The notes: generated by a model not told the origin, from the sequence alone. A DNA stretch of 64,000 nt from Prostheceraeus crozeri (GCA_907163375.1 CAJQUW010015600.1:124001-188000), one strand, 5' to 3'. Shown: positions 10,380-21,585, counted from the stretch's first letter. Made by a program: numbers and translations.

Positions 10380-10835
10380 ATGACTGACCTGATCGAGTTT
10401 TTTAAATTATATGGAACGCAAACCACGACAAATTTCGACCTAAAGAAAATCACAAATCAATTAGGAATAAAGAATTTTCATGTTCTAATGAGAGACGAAT
10501 TACAATTGATCAAAAATAAGACAACAGGAACCTTCAGTTCCCGGAACAAAGTTTCAACTGTAAATTTCATAACAAATCTTCACACTTCAGACCAAAAAGG
10601 CGTACATTGGTCAGCAGGTATCTTTAGTAAAAACGGAGATAATTATTATTTTGACTCATACGGACTTCCACCTACGAATGAAGTAAGAGAAATACTTGCA
10701 AGTGGAATTTATAATACATTTCAAATTCAAAAACCAGGAACTACTTACTGTGGGCAATTATGTCTTTATGTTTTATTGAAATTACAGGAAGGAGTACCAT
10801 TTCTAGATATTATCTTAGAATTGAACGAACCTTAG
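10380..10835 (+). CDS. PRO: Adenain-like cysteine protease (maturation protease)
   Basis: The ATG at 10380 gives 151 aa, starting MTDLIEFF; earlier ATGs lie in the repeat unit. The catalytic set of the adenovirus/Polinton C5-type protease is in order: His in KGVHWSAG (about residue 76), acidic residue in YYFDSYG, and Cys in TTYCGQLCLYVL with an upstream Gln in FQIQKPG. In adenoviruses and, by inference, Polintons this enzyme cleaves capsid precursors during virion maturation. The ORF is intact. A GC hairpin (10827-10839) overlaps the stop codon. It is on the opposite strand to its presumed substrates. Confidence 0.9.
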   Translation: MTDLIEFFKLYGTQTTTNFDLKKITNQLGIKNFHVLMRDELQLIKNKTTGTFSSRNKVSTVNFITNLHTSDQKGVHWSAGIFSKNGDNYYFDSYGLPPTNEVREILASGIYNTFQIQKPGTTYCGQLCLYVLLKLQEGVPFLDIILELNEP

Positions 10836-10857
10836 GTTCTATGGCTACGCCTAACAA

Positions 10858-10872
10858 GGGAATTTCATTCCC
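10858..10872. terminator. Hairpin between convergent protease and integrase genes
   Basis: GGGAAT-TTC-ATTCCC has a perfect 6-bp stem and a 3-nt loop. It lies between the protease stop (10835) and the integrase stop (10907), which converge. With 10827-10839 (GAACC-TTA-GGTTC) it belongs to the dispersed hairpin family. A role in RNA 3'-end formation is a guess. Confidence 0.45.
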
Positions 10873-10906
10873 GAAACGTTAGTTCCAATAATAATAATAA
10901 TGATAA

Positions 10907-12268
10907 TTAAAAATCAGTTCGTTGTAATTCATTTTGATAAAAACGGCCTCTGATATTTTCATCATCTAAATCTTTGATTTCGTAAGTAATCGGATAAGTT
11001 TGGTTTATTTTACAAACTTCAAATATCTCTTTCGTCCAGTATCCGACGAAGTCTTTTTCAAATTTATTCTTATATTTAAATATTCTAACTCTATCTCCAA
11101 TTTTAAATTTCGGCTTAAGTTTCTGCATATTCGGATTACTCTCATTCGAATAATTATTCTCGAATATTTTCTTTCGTATTAAATCAGGGTCGTCAGAAGC
11201 ATTCTTTGGAGTTTCTTCAATACCAGAATGAATCTTATTGTTATACTTTTCTACAACTCCTGGTAATATCTTCAACCATTTCCGATTTCTTTGCTCAGTA
11301 AATTTCTTGAATAATTTATTTTTTAATGATCTATTGAATCTTTCTATCACTACGGCCTTCCCTGCATTTTCAGTTGAATAAACTGAGCCTTGGCGATGAC
11401 TTTCGTCTGTTTCAAATAGTGGCTGAACGTTTCTGTTATAAAATTCCGACCCTTTATCAACAAACAATTTCCTTGGCTTTCTATTACTTTCTTTAAAGAT
11501 TTCTTCAAACGCATATTTAACTGATAGACCACTTTTATTTTTTAAAGGCTTTACCCAAGCATATCGTGTATATAAATCTATAACGGTCAATGCGTATTTA
11601 TAATCTTTTTCATTCGGCATATGAATAAGATCAGCACTCCAAATATCATCTTTATTAAATACTTTTACTTTCAATAAATATTTAGGCCTTCTGTATTCTT
11701 TGTGAATTTCGGAGGCATAAGTTCGAGCGTTGCTCTCAGACAGCTTTGCTGTCGTTTCATTTAAACCCTGACCGAATAATATTTTAGCTTGTAAAGCTTT
11801 CTTAACAAACATTCTTTCAATTTCTTCTCTAAAGGAAGGATTCTGAATACTATCTAATTCGTGAATCATTTTCTTATCAGCTGCATGTCGAGAACTTAGA
11901 TCATGATTTCGATAAGCTAAATCATGCCTGTAAGCTGCGGCATCTACTCTATTTATTGGTTCTCCACCTGGTTTCGGATTATTATTCTCATCTAGTCTTA
12001 TATCTAGTCGAGTTCCTGGACCGGCATATGAATGACCAGGAAGATGTTTTTCTTTTGAATATTTACTCCAAATAAATCAAGGAAAGTTTTCTAATGTTTT
12101 TTGTATGTCACCACCGTAGGTAGTAGCCAAACTTAGTTTGTCGTCGTTACGTTCATAAATTTTACAATTTGAGTTTTTATTTTTGTTTAATAGATAATTT
12201 AATAACTCTAAATTAGCAATTTTTAATTTAATTAAATTTTCAGAATTTGTGGAATTTGTAGAATTCAT
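10907..12268 (-). pseudogene. INT: Phospholipase A2 domain fused in frame to Polinton integrase
   Basis: One minus-strand frame runs 12268 to 10907 with a single interrupting TGA at 12077-12079. After a 63-aa Asn/Lys-rich leader comes a parvovirus VP1-type PLA2: Ca-loop SYAGPGTRLD, then EPINRVDAAAYRHDLAY with the catalytic His-Asp pair, reading to about FGQGL. A linker with two GC hairpins (11725-11753) follows. Then comes an integrase catalytic core, DDE residues in WSADLIHM, FVDKGSEFYN and VIERFNRSL, with a C-terminal SH3/chromo-like part (KFKIGDRVRIF). No HHCC zinc finger is visible. PLA2 is used for endosomal escape by parvoviruses, and integrase joins the element to host DNA. The downstream integrase has its own ATG at 11869, so it could be made separately. 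Confidence 0.8.
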
Positions 12269-12317
12269 TTTTAAAGATAAAAAAAATTTTAAAGATAAAA
12301 TAAATGTTTTACCTTAT

Positions 12318-12330
12318 GGACCAAAGGTCC
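12318..12330. repeat. GC hairpin GGACC-AAA-GGTCC
   Basis: A perfect 5-bp stem with an AAA loop in AT-rich surroundings, just beyond the pVI-like gene. A sister hairpin with the same arms and a TTT loop is at 15060-15072. Confidence 0.7.
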
Positions 12331-12338
12331 TGAGGTTA

Positions 12339-12821
12339 TTACCGAATCATACTAGGACTTAGATATATTCCAGAACCATCTTTAGTTTCTTTAATTTCAA
12401 TTAAATCATCAACATTGTGGAGAATATTTTAAAGAGCTCGTTTTCCTTCATCAACTAATTTTAATTTACTAATAAAATTATCTACTACTCCATGCCTTCT
12501 AGCAACTTTCTCTAACTCTCTATTATGACATTTTTGTTCTTCTAATGCTGCCTTCTCTGATTTATTTTTATTTACTGCTTGTACAATACCAGCTGTCCCA
12601 CCTCCAACACTTCCTGCTGCTGCTATGCCACCTATTATTAGAGGAATTAATGGGAGAATTCCACCATTCTTTTCTTCTTGTAATTGAATATTCCCTATCA
12701 TTGGTTTACTTATGTAATACTTTTTTTTGTTAATCGTAATAGTTTTAGGTGTATTTTTGTCAACAATATTACGTAATTTTAATTCAACAGTTTTATTATT
12801 ATTCCTTTTCGCTTGCGACAT
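12339..12821 (-). pseudogene. pVI-like membrane-active minor capsid protein
   Basis: The 130-aa ORF (12429-12821) has a basic N-terminus, a GGILPLIPLIIGGIAAAG hydrophobic glycine-rich segment at about residues 52-70 and a charged helical tail. A near-identical layout (RGGFLPLLAPIIM...) occurs in the second Polinton at 27002-27394. Small proteins with a GG followed by an amphipathic hydrophobic helix are common in adintovirus/Polinton elements and recall adenovirus pVI. The reading continues in frame for another 29 codons past a TAA at 12429-12431 to a second stop at 12339, so the true C-terminus has probably been cut by a nonsense mutation. Confidence 0.65.
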
Positions 12822-12952
12822 TTTTAATAAAAAAATTTTAAGTTATCAAAAATTCTAATCTATTCTAGTTATGAATAAATTTTAATCTAAGAATTTTTTT
12901 AATCTATTCTAGTTATGAAAAAAAAATTAATTAATCGACAAAGTCTTGGGCT

Positions 12953-14285
12953 TCAGCCGATCCTAGCCATCTTTCCATTAAGAATTTCAATAGAATATTT
13001 TACATCTTCTAGCAATAAACCATAAGCCATCAATGAAGTTGTGGAATCTTTCTTTTCAATATTAATTGTTACATCACAACCAGTCTTGATAATATCTTCA
13101 GATTGTGCACTTAAATCGAAACAGAAAACAGGATATAAATGTCTCCAATCTCCAGGAGTTAATTGTGGTTCAACTCCAAATTCTATACAAAGATTTCGAT
13201 AAGAATCATATCCTTCCATAAATTGATTATTGGTATCATCGAATCTTAATGGATCAATTGGATATCGGGTTTGATTTAATGAAACTTGTAAACTTCGATT
13301 TGTATTAATATGGAAGATATTATTGTTCTTATCAAAACTTGGAGAATTATTTCTTTGAAATGTTAGTAATAAATATCTTGGGGTATTCGCAGTTCTAGTA
13401 AAATGCCAGTTAAATCTTTGTTCGGAAAAAGTTACTGAACTAGAAGTTCTCTTTAGAAAATTTACTGGAATTGGTTTGTTAGTATTTAATCTTTTTGCAA
13501 TAGCTGTTTCAATCTCTAAACTAGGAGTAATATGCTTAATCCACCATTCAAGTCTATCAATTTTTAAATATGCTTTTTTCCAGTCTTACCAAAAAAGATT
13601 AATTCATTATTTGCTGTACGATGAATTATTAATTTAAATTTTAATTGATATGATATTTTTTCATAATCTAAATATCCGAATAATGGAGACAATGACCAAT
13701 TAACTGTCTGTTTACTTTTCTTGTTAAATTCACGTCTTTCTTTATATGCATCATTATTTGTTTTATTTAAATGTTTTGCAATGTTTTCTACATCTTTCGC
13801 AATTCCTGCTGCATCTGTTCCAGCGTGAGATAAATCATCAACAATTATACCATCATTAGTATCAGGAAACCAACCTTCGATTTCATACTTTTTATTATTT
13901 TCACCAATTGTTACAAATATAAGCATTGTATCAATTACACCTGGAGAATCACTTATTGTTTCTATATTTTGAGTTGCAACATCTAAACGCATTTGTGTAA
14001 ATAATCTTGGAAAAAATTATTCTCTAGTGCAATATTATCGGCATCTGGTAATGGTGTTGTAAAATTGGCATCACTATACAAAGAATATTCACAGTGTAAA
14101 AATGAATCAGGTAGATATATATAACTCTGCTGATTATCAACTTCAAAAATTAAATCTCCTCCAGTATTTACTCTACTGGAAGATCCGGGATTCATAGCAA
14201 TTCTTATATAGTCATTCTTTTTTTGATTATAACTAACACCTGGTGGTTTATCTAATTCAAATTTATTTTCGATAAGCGAAGACAT
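12953..14285 (-). pseudogene. MCP: Major capsid protein, double jelly-roll type
   Basis: Three frames assemble into one protein of about 440 residues. Characteristic stretches are: N-terminal LDKPPGVSYNQKKNDYI; the mid-protein phrase LEWWIKHITPSLEIE (around 13530); NQTRYPIDPLRF (around 13250); and C-terminal DWRHLYPVFCFDLSAQ. The last two are typical of Polinton MCPs, whose trimers form the icosahedral shell. Frameshifts lie at an A6 run (14011-14016, plus strand) and a T6 run (13574-13579). Apart from these the reading is open to the stop at 12953. The segment 13220-13563 is coding although it has no start codon. Two small hairpins (12937-12958) abut the 3' end. Confidence 0.88.
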
Positions 14286-14438
14286 TTTTATAAAAAATAA
14301 TTTGACTTTTTGTTTTTCTCACACACAGAAAAAATTCTGCTAAAATAATTTTACTAAAATAATTTTACTAAAAAAATTTTGCTAAGAAAATTTTGCTAAA
14401 AAAATTTTACTAAAAAAATTTTACTAAAAAACATAATT

Positions 14439-14971
14439 TTAGAATTTTGCTAGACCAGCTCCGCTACAGCTTTGCTGGTTAGACCGAAGGTTGCTACTCA
14501 CGCCATTTCCTCTTATTTCTTCAATTGAACGTTTTATGGCTACGCCTGATTTCTTCTTATGTTTAGTATCAGACGGAGCTCCGCTCCTCAAGGTTTCCCC
14601 AACAGCTATGTTAGCAATTTTATTTTTTGTTTCCTCTGAAAGTTTTTTTAAATTTTTTAGTTCTTCGGAATCATTCCTAAGTTTACGAATAGCTTCTAGT
14701 TGTTTTAATTCGTTTTGAGACTTGACAGCATTTGATATTGCACTAGCTGTACTACCTATAGCAGCTGCTCCTTTTGCAGCAGATGTAATCAAATCTTTAT
14801 TATTTTTAATTAAGTTAACGATACTTCCAATACCAGAGAAGATGCCAGCTCCTTCCGTTTGTGAACTGTTTCTCTATTATCATAATGATAAACAGGATTC
14901 ATACGTGGTTCATGAGCAATTCTTTGATTTGAAGCAAAATGTTTAAGATTGTGTTTATAAATTATAGGCAT
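14439..14971 (-). pseudogene. Minor virion protein, probable protease substrate
   Basis: The start is the ATG at 14969-14971 (MPIIYKHNLKHFASNQ...). A one-base shift at about 14851-14860 joins it to GAGIFSGIGSIVNLIKNNKD, then an Ala/Gly-rich ITSAAKGAAAIGSTASAIS and a helical, Lys/Glu-rich tail ending at 14439. A basic, Gly-rich N-terminal junction followed by an amphipathic IGxxxN helix is common in small Polinton capsid-associated proteins. It lies beside the MCP. The last 50 residues are encoded by sequence that contains several GC hairpins (14457-14587), so the C-terminus may be altered by their insertion. Exact homologue not identified. Confidence 0.55.
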
Positions 14972-15059
14972 TTTTTAGGATTAAATTTGACTTTTGGGAA
15001 AAAATATTTACGTTAATATTTGCGCTAAGATTTACGTTTAGGATTGGTTAGTAACCTGA

Positions 15060-15131
15060 GGACCTTTGGTCCGATCGGCTAAAGCCTCGAGGAGCTTCGC
15101 TCCGATAGGTTAGAAACCCAAGACTTCGTCT
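15060..15131. repeat. Cluster of five consecutive GC hairpins
   Basis: In order: GGACC-TTT-GGTCC (15060-15072), GGCT-AA-AGCC (15077-15086), GGAGC-TTC-GCTCC (15091-15103), GGTT-AGA-AACC (15108-15118) and AGAC-TTC-GTCT (15121-15131). The first four are separated by 4-nt spacers GATC, TCGA and GATA. The cluster lies between two minus-strand genes and ends on the stop codon of the fibre-like gene. Confidence 0.85.
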
Positions 15132-16020
15132 ACCAAGATTTACGTTTGTGAATGGACAACAACTTCGAGATAACTTTATTAATTGACTGTTGCACTTTAT
15201 CTATTGCGTCAAGCGGCGTGTGATGCACTTTAAATTCTTTTCTATTAACTTGCACTTTCTGCTGATTAATCTTCAATGCCGTTTTAAGTGCATTTAAATT
15301 AATTTTAAGAACATCTAATTGTCTTTTAACAGAATCTAACTGTTCTTTATTTTCTTTAGAGTTTTCTTGTAAATTTTTCTTTAATTCATTTTCTAAATTG
15401 ATTTTAAGAGTTTTCATTTTATCAACTCTTTGATTAAGTGAGTTTACTTCATTTATTATTCTATTCATCTTTTTCATTTGTTGAGTAATTTTAGAACTTA
15501 ATTCATCAACACTTTTTTGGAATGTAGTTTGTAACTGCTTTAAATTTTTTTTAATTCTTTCAGGTAGTTTTTCTATTTCATCTTCTAATTGTTCTTTTAA
15601 CATTTTTATCTGATGTTTATTTTTAATGACTGCAGACTTTAAATTTAAAGAAAGTAATATTAAAATTTGTGATTGTTCTGAAATCTTTTTAAAAAGTTTT
15701 GCTATATCTGCTTCTAGCTCTCTATCCTTTTTATCAAGTTTTAATAATTTTTCGTTTAATGATTTGTCATTAAGTTTAAGCAACTTTAATTCGTTCATCA
15801 GTGGAACCAAAACATCGTTTATATATTTTTCTTTTAAATCATTGATTTGTGTATCAACATATTGTTTATTTGTTAACTCTGTATTTTGTTGCGGAAGAAT
15901 AGAAAGATGCAATGGACCAGATAAAACGTCTCCAGTTTTCATGATATAATTTTCTATCTCTATTTCTAATTCACGATTATTCGGGATATATGCACCTCCA
16001 CCAACATTTGGTAACATCAT
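15130..16020 (-). CDS. Fibre-like coiled-coil protein, 296 aa
   Basis: Residues about 25-60 carry the phrase MKTGDVLSGPLHL, then LPQQN...LTNKQYVDTQI, which matches the repeat found in phage tail fibres and some viral receptor-binding spikes (GDxMxGPL ... A/LTNKxYVD). The rest, about 230 residues, is almost continuous Leu/Lys/Glu heptads typical of a long trimeric coiled coil. The ORF is intact. A surface-fibre role is inferred; there is no obvious globular head domain at the C-terminus, which ends IHKRKSW. It lies between the minor virion protein and the divergent 16068 gene, with a 47-bp shared upstream region. Confidence 0.65.
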   Translation of the reverse strand: MMLPNVGGGAYIPNNRELEIEIENYIMKTGDVLSGPLHLSILPQQNTELTNKQYVDTQINDLKEKYINDVLVPLMNELKLLKLNDKSLNEKLLKLDKKDRELEADIAKLFKKISEQSQILILLSLNLKSAVIKNKHQIKMLKEQLEDEIEKLPERIKKNLKQLQTTFQKSVDELSSKITQQMKKMNRIINEVNSLNQRVDKMKTLKINLENELKKNLQENSKENKEQLDSVKRQLDVLKINLNALKTALKINQQKVQVNRKEFKVHHTPLDAIDKVQQSINKVISKLLSIHKRKSW

Positions 16021-16067
16021 TTTTAAAACAATAAAAAAATAAAATTTTTTCTAATAAAAATAAAAAA

Positions 16068-17534
16068 ATGGATAAAGCAAATTTAAAAAAATTATATTCG
16101 CCCGCATCATCCTGTTCTTCCTATTCGACGAGATCAACGGGATTTGAAAATAAATGTTTTGATAATAATAATAATAATACTATTACAAATCCATGTATAG
16201 ATGTTAATATTTTATTTCAATTACAAGCCGAAATATTTAGAGAACAGACTAAAGGTTTACCTTCTATAGAAACTAATTATTGTTTATTTCCAGGTGATCC
16301 ATTTATTAAATTTATGGATATAGTAAGTAAATATAATGATGTAGCTTATGTGGAATTAAATAAAGAAAATATGGTTATAATAGGTCATAATAATGTTTAT
16401 GGTTTTATTAGAGCAGTATTACCAATTAGTAGTACTGATTGGATAGAAACTAAAATTATCAATTATATCAATATTAAAGAATTAGTTAAAAAATTAAAAT
16501 CTTTTTCGAAAGAAAAAATTAGATTATTTGTTGACGATCAAAATCAATATAACATTCACATAGAGAGTAAAAAACATAATGAAGAATTATTATGCCAAGT
16601 TTATTATAGAGATACAATTTATAAACAAGAAACATTAGAAATGCCGCAAAGATATGATGATGATACTTATATAGGATTATATTCCAACTTAAATATTAAT
16701 TTGTTAAAATCTTATATAAATGGTTTAGCTCAACAAGAGAAAATTTATATGTGGACTACACCTTATACTATTAACAATGTGCATAATCATAATCATAAAA
16801 ATTTTAAAGAATCTTATAATAATAAACGAACCGAAGGTTCTAGGGCTTTGCCCGATCTTAAGGAATCTTATAATAATAATGATGATAATAATATAGATGA
16901 TGATAATATAAATGATGATTCTGAAACATCTGAAAATGGTGTAAATGGTAAGAAAGATTATGAAAATATTAGTAATTATAAAAATTTAAGTGAAGAATAA
17001 TTTATATCTCATAATGATGTACATGATATTAATACTACATATAATCAAAATTTATCTAAATTTCATTTTCTTACAATTGAAAATAATAATGATGGTATAG
17101 TTGAAGATACTGTTAGACAACTATGTGTCGGGTCTACAAAATTTAAATTAGGATTTACATCTAATCAATTTAAAATTTTATCATCTTTAATAAAAACTAA
17201 AATTGATTCAGACTATGGTGGTGTTATTAAATTTTCCAAAAGAGATCAAAGACCAATATTTTTCTCTATTATATTATTATCAAATAATAAATGTAATTTA
17301 GAGTTAGATATTCCAATAAGAGAATGGTATCCTATCAGGGAATGGCATCCTATACCAAAAAGTGTAATTTATGATGTTGAAGAATCAATTTATGATGATG
17401 ATGAAGAATCAATTGATGATGATGATGAAGAATCAATAGTTAGTAAAAAAAATTTAAATTATCTTTCGATAAAACTTTATGTGATAAGACTTAATATGAT
17501 AAAACTTAATAGAAAATACCAAAATATTCGATAA
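16068..17534 (+). pseudogene. Hypothetical protein, possible sliding-clamp-like, one stop
   Basis: The 310-aa ORF (16068-17000) continues in the same frame for 177 codons past a TAA at 16998-17000 to a stop at 17532-17534. Both halves are alternating hydrophobic, strand-rich sequence (for example MDIVSKYNDVAYVELNKENM and STKFKLGFTSNQFKI) joined by an Asn/Asp-rich linker at about residues 270-330. The linker holds two GC hairpins (16828-16853). Two similar strand-rich domains on a polymerase-carrying element would fit a processivity clamp, but I see no diagnostic motif; treat as unknown. The acidic C-terminus has DDDDEES repeats. It is on the opposite strand to its neighbours. Confidence 0.5.
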
Positions 17535-17632
17535 ATATATTTACATATGTAATAAGTTTTTAGATGTTATAAAATTTTAGATGTAATAAGTTTTTAGATG
17601 TTATAAAATTTTTAGATGTAATAAAAAAATTA
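17535..17632. repeat. Short AT-rich tandem repeats between genes
   Basis: Copies of TTTTAGATGTAATAAG and TTTTAGATGTTATAAA alternate three to four times between the 3' ends of the convergent 16068 gene and the polymerase gene. No coding. Confidence 0.6.
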
Positions 17633-20600
17633 TTATTCCCACGTGTCATCATCATCACTTAAATTACTCTCACAGACGATTGTTTGAAATATTTCAGCTT
17701 GAATATCTTCTCCGTTATAAGGTAACATAATTTCATTTTCATCAGGTGCTTGACATTTAAGAATATTTATTTGACCAGAAAATTTTTTTTCTTCAGTATT
17801 ATTATTTTTATCAGGAATATTAATTCCAGTTTCTAAAGATCTTTTCCATGGTTTATTAACTGTAGTCGATAATGTTTTCCCCGAATATAATTTTAGAAAA
17901 TCTTCTACTTTTGCTTTATCTTGTGAATATCCTTTGAATGTTTTCTTTTCACTAAGTCTCCCTTGTTCATCTACAGTAATACAATATTTTATTTTAGGAG
18001 CAATAAACATTGCAAAAATAATTCCACCATTTCCATAATCATTTTTTCCTTGACACAATTCCCCACCAACATATCCAGCAGCATCTAATTTATTGAAGAG
18101 CTCATTAGAAATGTATATTGAATCAGTATCTGTATAATGAATGTATTTTTCGTTGAAACCATTAATTTCTAAAATAAAGTTATTCATGATTCTTCTAGAG
18201 TGAGAAAGAATAAAAGAACCTCAGTGTGATGGCATGAATGACGTCTTCCCATCTTTTACAATATTAGTTTTGAGAAATTCATCATCTTCCATTTCTACTT
18301 TCGCTAAATATTGTTCATCATTTAATTTTTCATAATCTTTTACTTCTTGAGTGAAATTTTTTCTCAATGTATTCTCATTCCATAAATGATATTTAGTGGT
18401 TATATCTTTTTGCACAGTTTTGCCATATAGCGAATTCATCAATAATTTAATTAACTCATCGCCTACAGTATTTCCTTCTGCTTTATATCTTTTTCTCAAA
18501 TTAAAAAGTTTTTCAATATAATTTCGAAATGGTGAAACTTGATAATTTTTTTCATAAATTATACCATCAGTAATATGTAAGATTTTTCTCCCACATCTAA
18601 CAATTTCTTGTATGTCTACAGAAGTTAATACATCATAACATATACCATTTCTAAACCTGATTACTTTTACATGAGAATTATTATTTTGATTTTTAACTTT
18701 ATCTTTAATAGGAACTGGTTAAAAAAACATATCATTCGGATATTGAAACACAACTGTAAATATTCCAGTTTTAGGTCTAAACGTTCGAGTATTAAATTTA
18801 TATACTATTTCCCGCTCTTCTTCTTGTCTAAATTTACTAGCGGATTCAGCTTTAGGGTATTCTGAATTTTCATCATACATAGCTGATCGATATAAAGATG
18901 TTGCATCAAAAGCCATTAGAAATTCATTTTTTTGTTCAAGTAGTTGATTTGAAATTTTCTTACAAATTTCAGTTTTATCTCCTAAATCTCGATACTGTTT
19001 CATTAAATCTATTAAATTACTTCCAAGGAACAAAGTCCCCCCAGGGGAGCGACCAGGTAAATACTGTTTTAATATTGGTAACAAGATGCTACAAAATGGC
19101 GATATGTATTTTCTTATATTTGCTGAAACTCTTCCACCTTTAACAGATTTTCTAATAAAATTTCTAGCCCATAAATCTATATGAGAATGAATATTTATAT
19201 TGTTATTTTGTACGCTTTTCATCCAACCGTTAAATGTTAAAGCAGAGGATGTCAAATTAGTAGTTATATCTTCACCAACTAAATCTCGCATAACATTATT
19301 ATATTTGTAGATACAAAAAGCTAAAGAAAGAATATCGTTAACTAAATATGGTCTCCATTCATTTTCTTTTTCTTTATAATTTTCATGTGTTATGTCTCCA
19401 ATTTCATAATTTAATTTACACACATTCATAGGAATTTTAAAATTCTCACACCATTTAGAAAGACTTGTTTTTACATGTTGATAACTACATTTCATTATAA
19501 TAGTTTGAAGTGCTAATTTACCTGACGGCGAATCTTTTTTCATATTGTTTTTAAATCTAAAAGATTTTTGAATGTATCTACTAACACATTCAGTTGTATG
19601 TATAAGGATTTTGTAATGAAGCAGTCAATATTCCTCTTGAAGTTTTAAGAGGCGGTTTAGATAATTTAAAATTAGCTTTTATCGGAAAATAGGAATCAAA
19701 ACCTGATGAATTGTGAGCTATTAAAGTTACTCTCGAATAATTAAATTTTCCAAGAGTTTTAAAAAATTGATGGATCGGACATACGTCCTCTGGGTTTCCC
19801 CCAATCGGACATTCATCATCCTCAGTTCTCGTAAATATTTTCACACAATTTTGAAGTTTATTAAATTCTAATTTAGTTAAATTATTATACTCATTAATCT
19901 GTTTTTAAGATTTTTAATTTCATCTTCATCTTTTGATCGTTTAATTTTAATCATATAACTTAACAAACGTGTTTCTAATTCTTTCAATCTTTGTTTCGGT
20001 AAGCAACATATAAATTTATTAAAATTAATAGCTCCTACAGCATAAGGAATAGGATGAGCTGTTGAACAGTTAGGATCAGGAAAAGTTTCGAGATCCCAAA
20101 TACATGTTGAAATATAGTCAATTTTTTTCTTTGTTATGATTTTATATGGACGTGTTGTTAGATTTTCATCAGTAACTGTTTTATATATGGGTTTGAAATT
20201 ATTTTCAATTTCTCTAATAGCTTTTAATTTATGAGATTTATCAATTAAACAATAGTGGCTAATTGTTGAACCTGCGTGAAAATAATTGTAATAAACATAA
20301 TTATGAAACGTTTCAATTCCTCTAGGATTTAAATGACGATTGGCAGGACTATAATATTGAACACATTCTCCAAAATATTTATTGAATTGAGAAAATTTGC
20401 AGTTTGACATTACTCCTGTTCTAGATGTGGCTTTCTCTTTATATAAAAAATTATTAAACATTTTTTTCATCATTTCTCCTTGTTCTTCATTAAAACCTCG
20501 TAAAACATTATAACATTTAATAAAACAAAAATCTTCAGAAGGAATATAACAATATTCACCGAAATATTCTTTGATTCTATATTTCATATTAATCCCTGCC

Positions 20601-21142
20601 CCTCTATGCGATCATTGTACTAACTTCATTCCAAAATCTTCATATTTAATATTACCTGTAAAAATCCATTCGTTAGCATCGGATTTCTCATCCAGATTCG
20701 AAAACCATATTTCAAATGAATTTTTATTATCGAAGGTTACGTAAAAATTTTGAATTATATTTTCCTGATCTTTAATAACTTTTCCAAGTAAATTAATAAT
20801 TTTACCATTTGCTAAAAGTTTCCGCATATCATTTACTACATTAATAAAAGATATATTTTGATATTTAATTTCATTTGGATTAAATAAATTACATAAATCA
20901 TCACCAAGTTCATCCTTAATTCTATCATCAAAAAAGATATCAGTAATAGGAGTTTCTAATATTTCTTTTGTTCCACTTTTCTGTTTTTTAGTATTACGCC
21001 TAATACTACGCCTAGTACGTTTCTGTTTTTTAATACGTTTACTACGTTTACTATGTTTAATTTGCGAATCAAACTCAGCAGTTTGTTTCTTGATTAATTC
21101 ATCAATCATAGACGTTTGTCCGAGAGACATTTCACGATTCAT
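17633..21142 (-). pseudogene. POLB: Protein-primed family B DNA polymerase
   Basis: About 1170 codons on the minus strand. Landmarks in order: basic Lys/Arg-rich N-terminus; Exo I WDLETFPDP (about 20095); Exo II AHNSSGFDSYF (about 19715); polymerase motif A DATSLYRSAMYDE (about 18890; the usual SLYP is SLYR); motif B KLLMNSLYGK (about 18435); motif C YTDTDS (about 18130); and KIKYC. Polintons use this enzyme for terminal-protein-primed replication. Breaks: in-frame TGA at 20612 and 18221, in-frame TAA at 18719, and frameshifts near 19893 and 19608. The open frame from 18718 to 18500 has no start codon but is clearly coding. A GC hairpin (CCCC-CCA-GGGG, 19037-19047) sits inside the coding sequence and encodes the unusual PGRSPGG. 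Confidence 0.92.
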
Positions 21143-21191
21143 ATTTTTTAAAATAAAAAATGAACTTTTACATAGAACCTCGGTTCCGTTT

Positions 21192-21497
21192 TTACATATA
21201 CACAGGAATATGTAATTGATGTAATGTTTCTAATTCATGTGTTGTTAAATGTTCTTTCTTAACCAACCACCATAAATTATCATACGCCAAAAATACTCGG
21301 AAACTTCTTAAACAAAGTGGAAAGTCTTTTGTTTTAACACACGGTTTAATACCATGTTTTGTTTTATAATCTGTAACGAGCGCTACGTATTTATGATGAT
21401 AATAAAATCTAACTTCTTTCTTCGAATTTACAGGATTTGTAGGATGACGATAATCTTTTAAAACTGGTACATGCTCTATCTTATAAGCATCCAACAT
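21192..21497 (-). CDS. Hypothetical Polinton protein, 101 aa
   Basis: The ATG at 21495-21497 (MLDAYKIEHVP...) is preferred over an upstream TTG. Intact. It is rich in Tyr/His/Lys, with a WWLVKKEHLTTHELE phrase near the C-terminus and no membrane segment. It lies between the polymerase and packaging ATPase genes on the same strand. A GC hairpin (GAACC-TC-GGTTC, 21175-21186) overlaps the region just after its stop. Not recognised. Confidence 0.5.
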   Translation of the reverse strand: MLDAYKIEHVPVLKDYRHPTNPVNSKKEVRFYYHHKYVALVTDYKTKHGIKPCVKTKDFPLCLRSFRVFLAYDNLWWLVKKEHLTTHELETLHQLHIPVYM

Positions 21498-21585
21498 ATT
21501 TTTTTTAATTTTTATTAACAAAAAATTTATAAGAAAAAATTATTCGGTCACTCCGTTCGGTCACTCCGCGAAAATATTTTCTATC

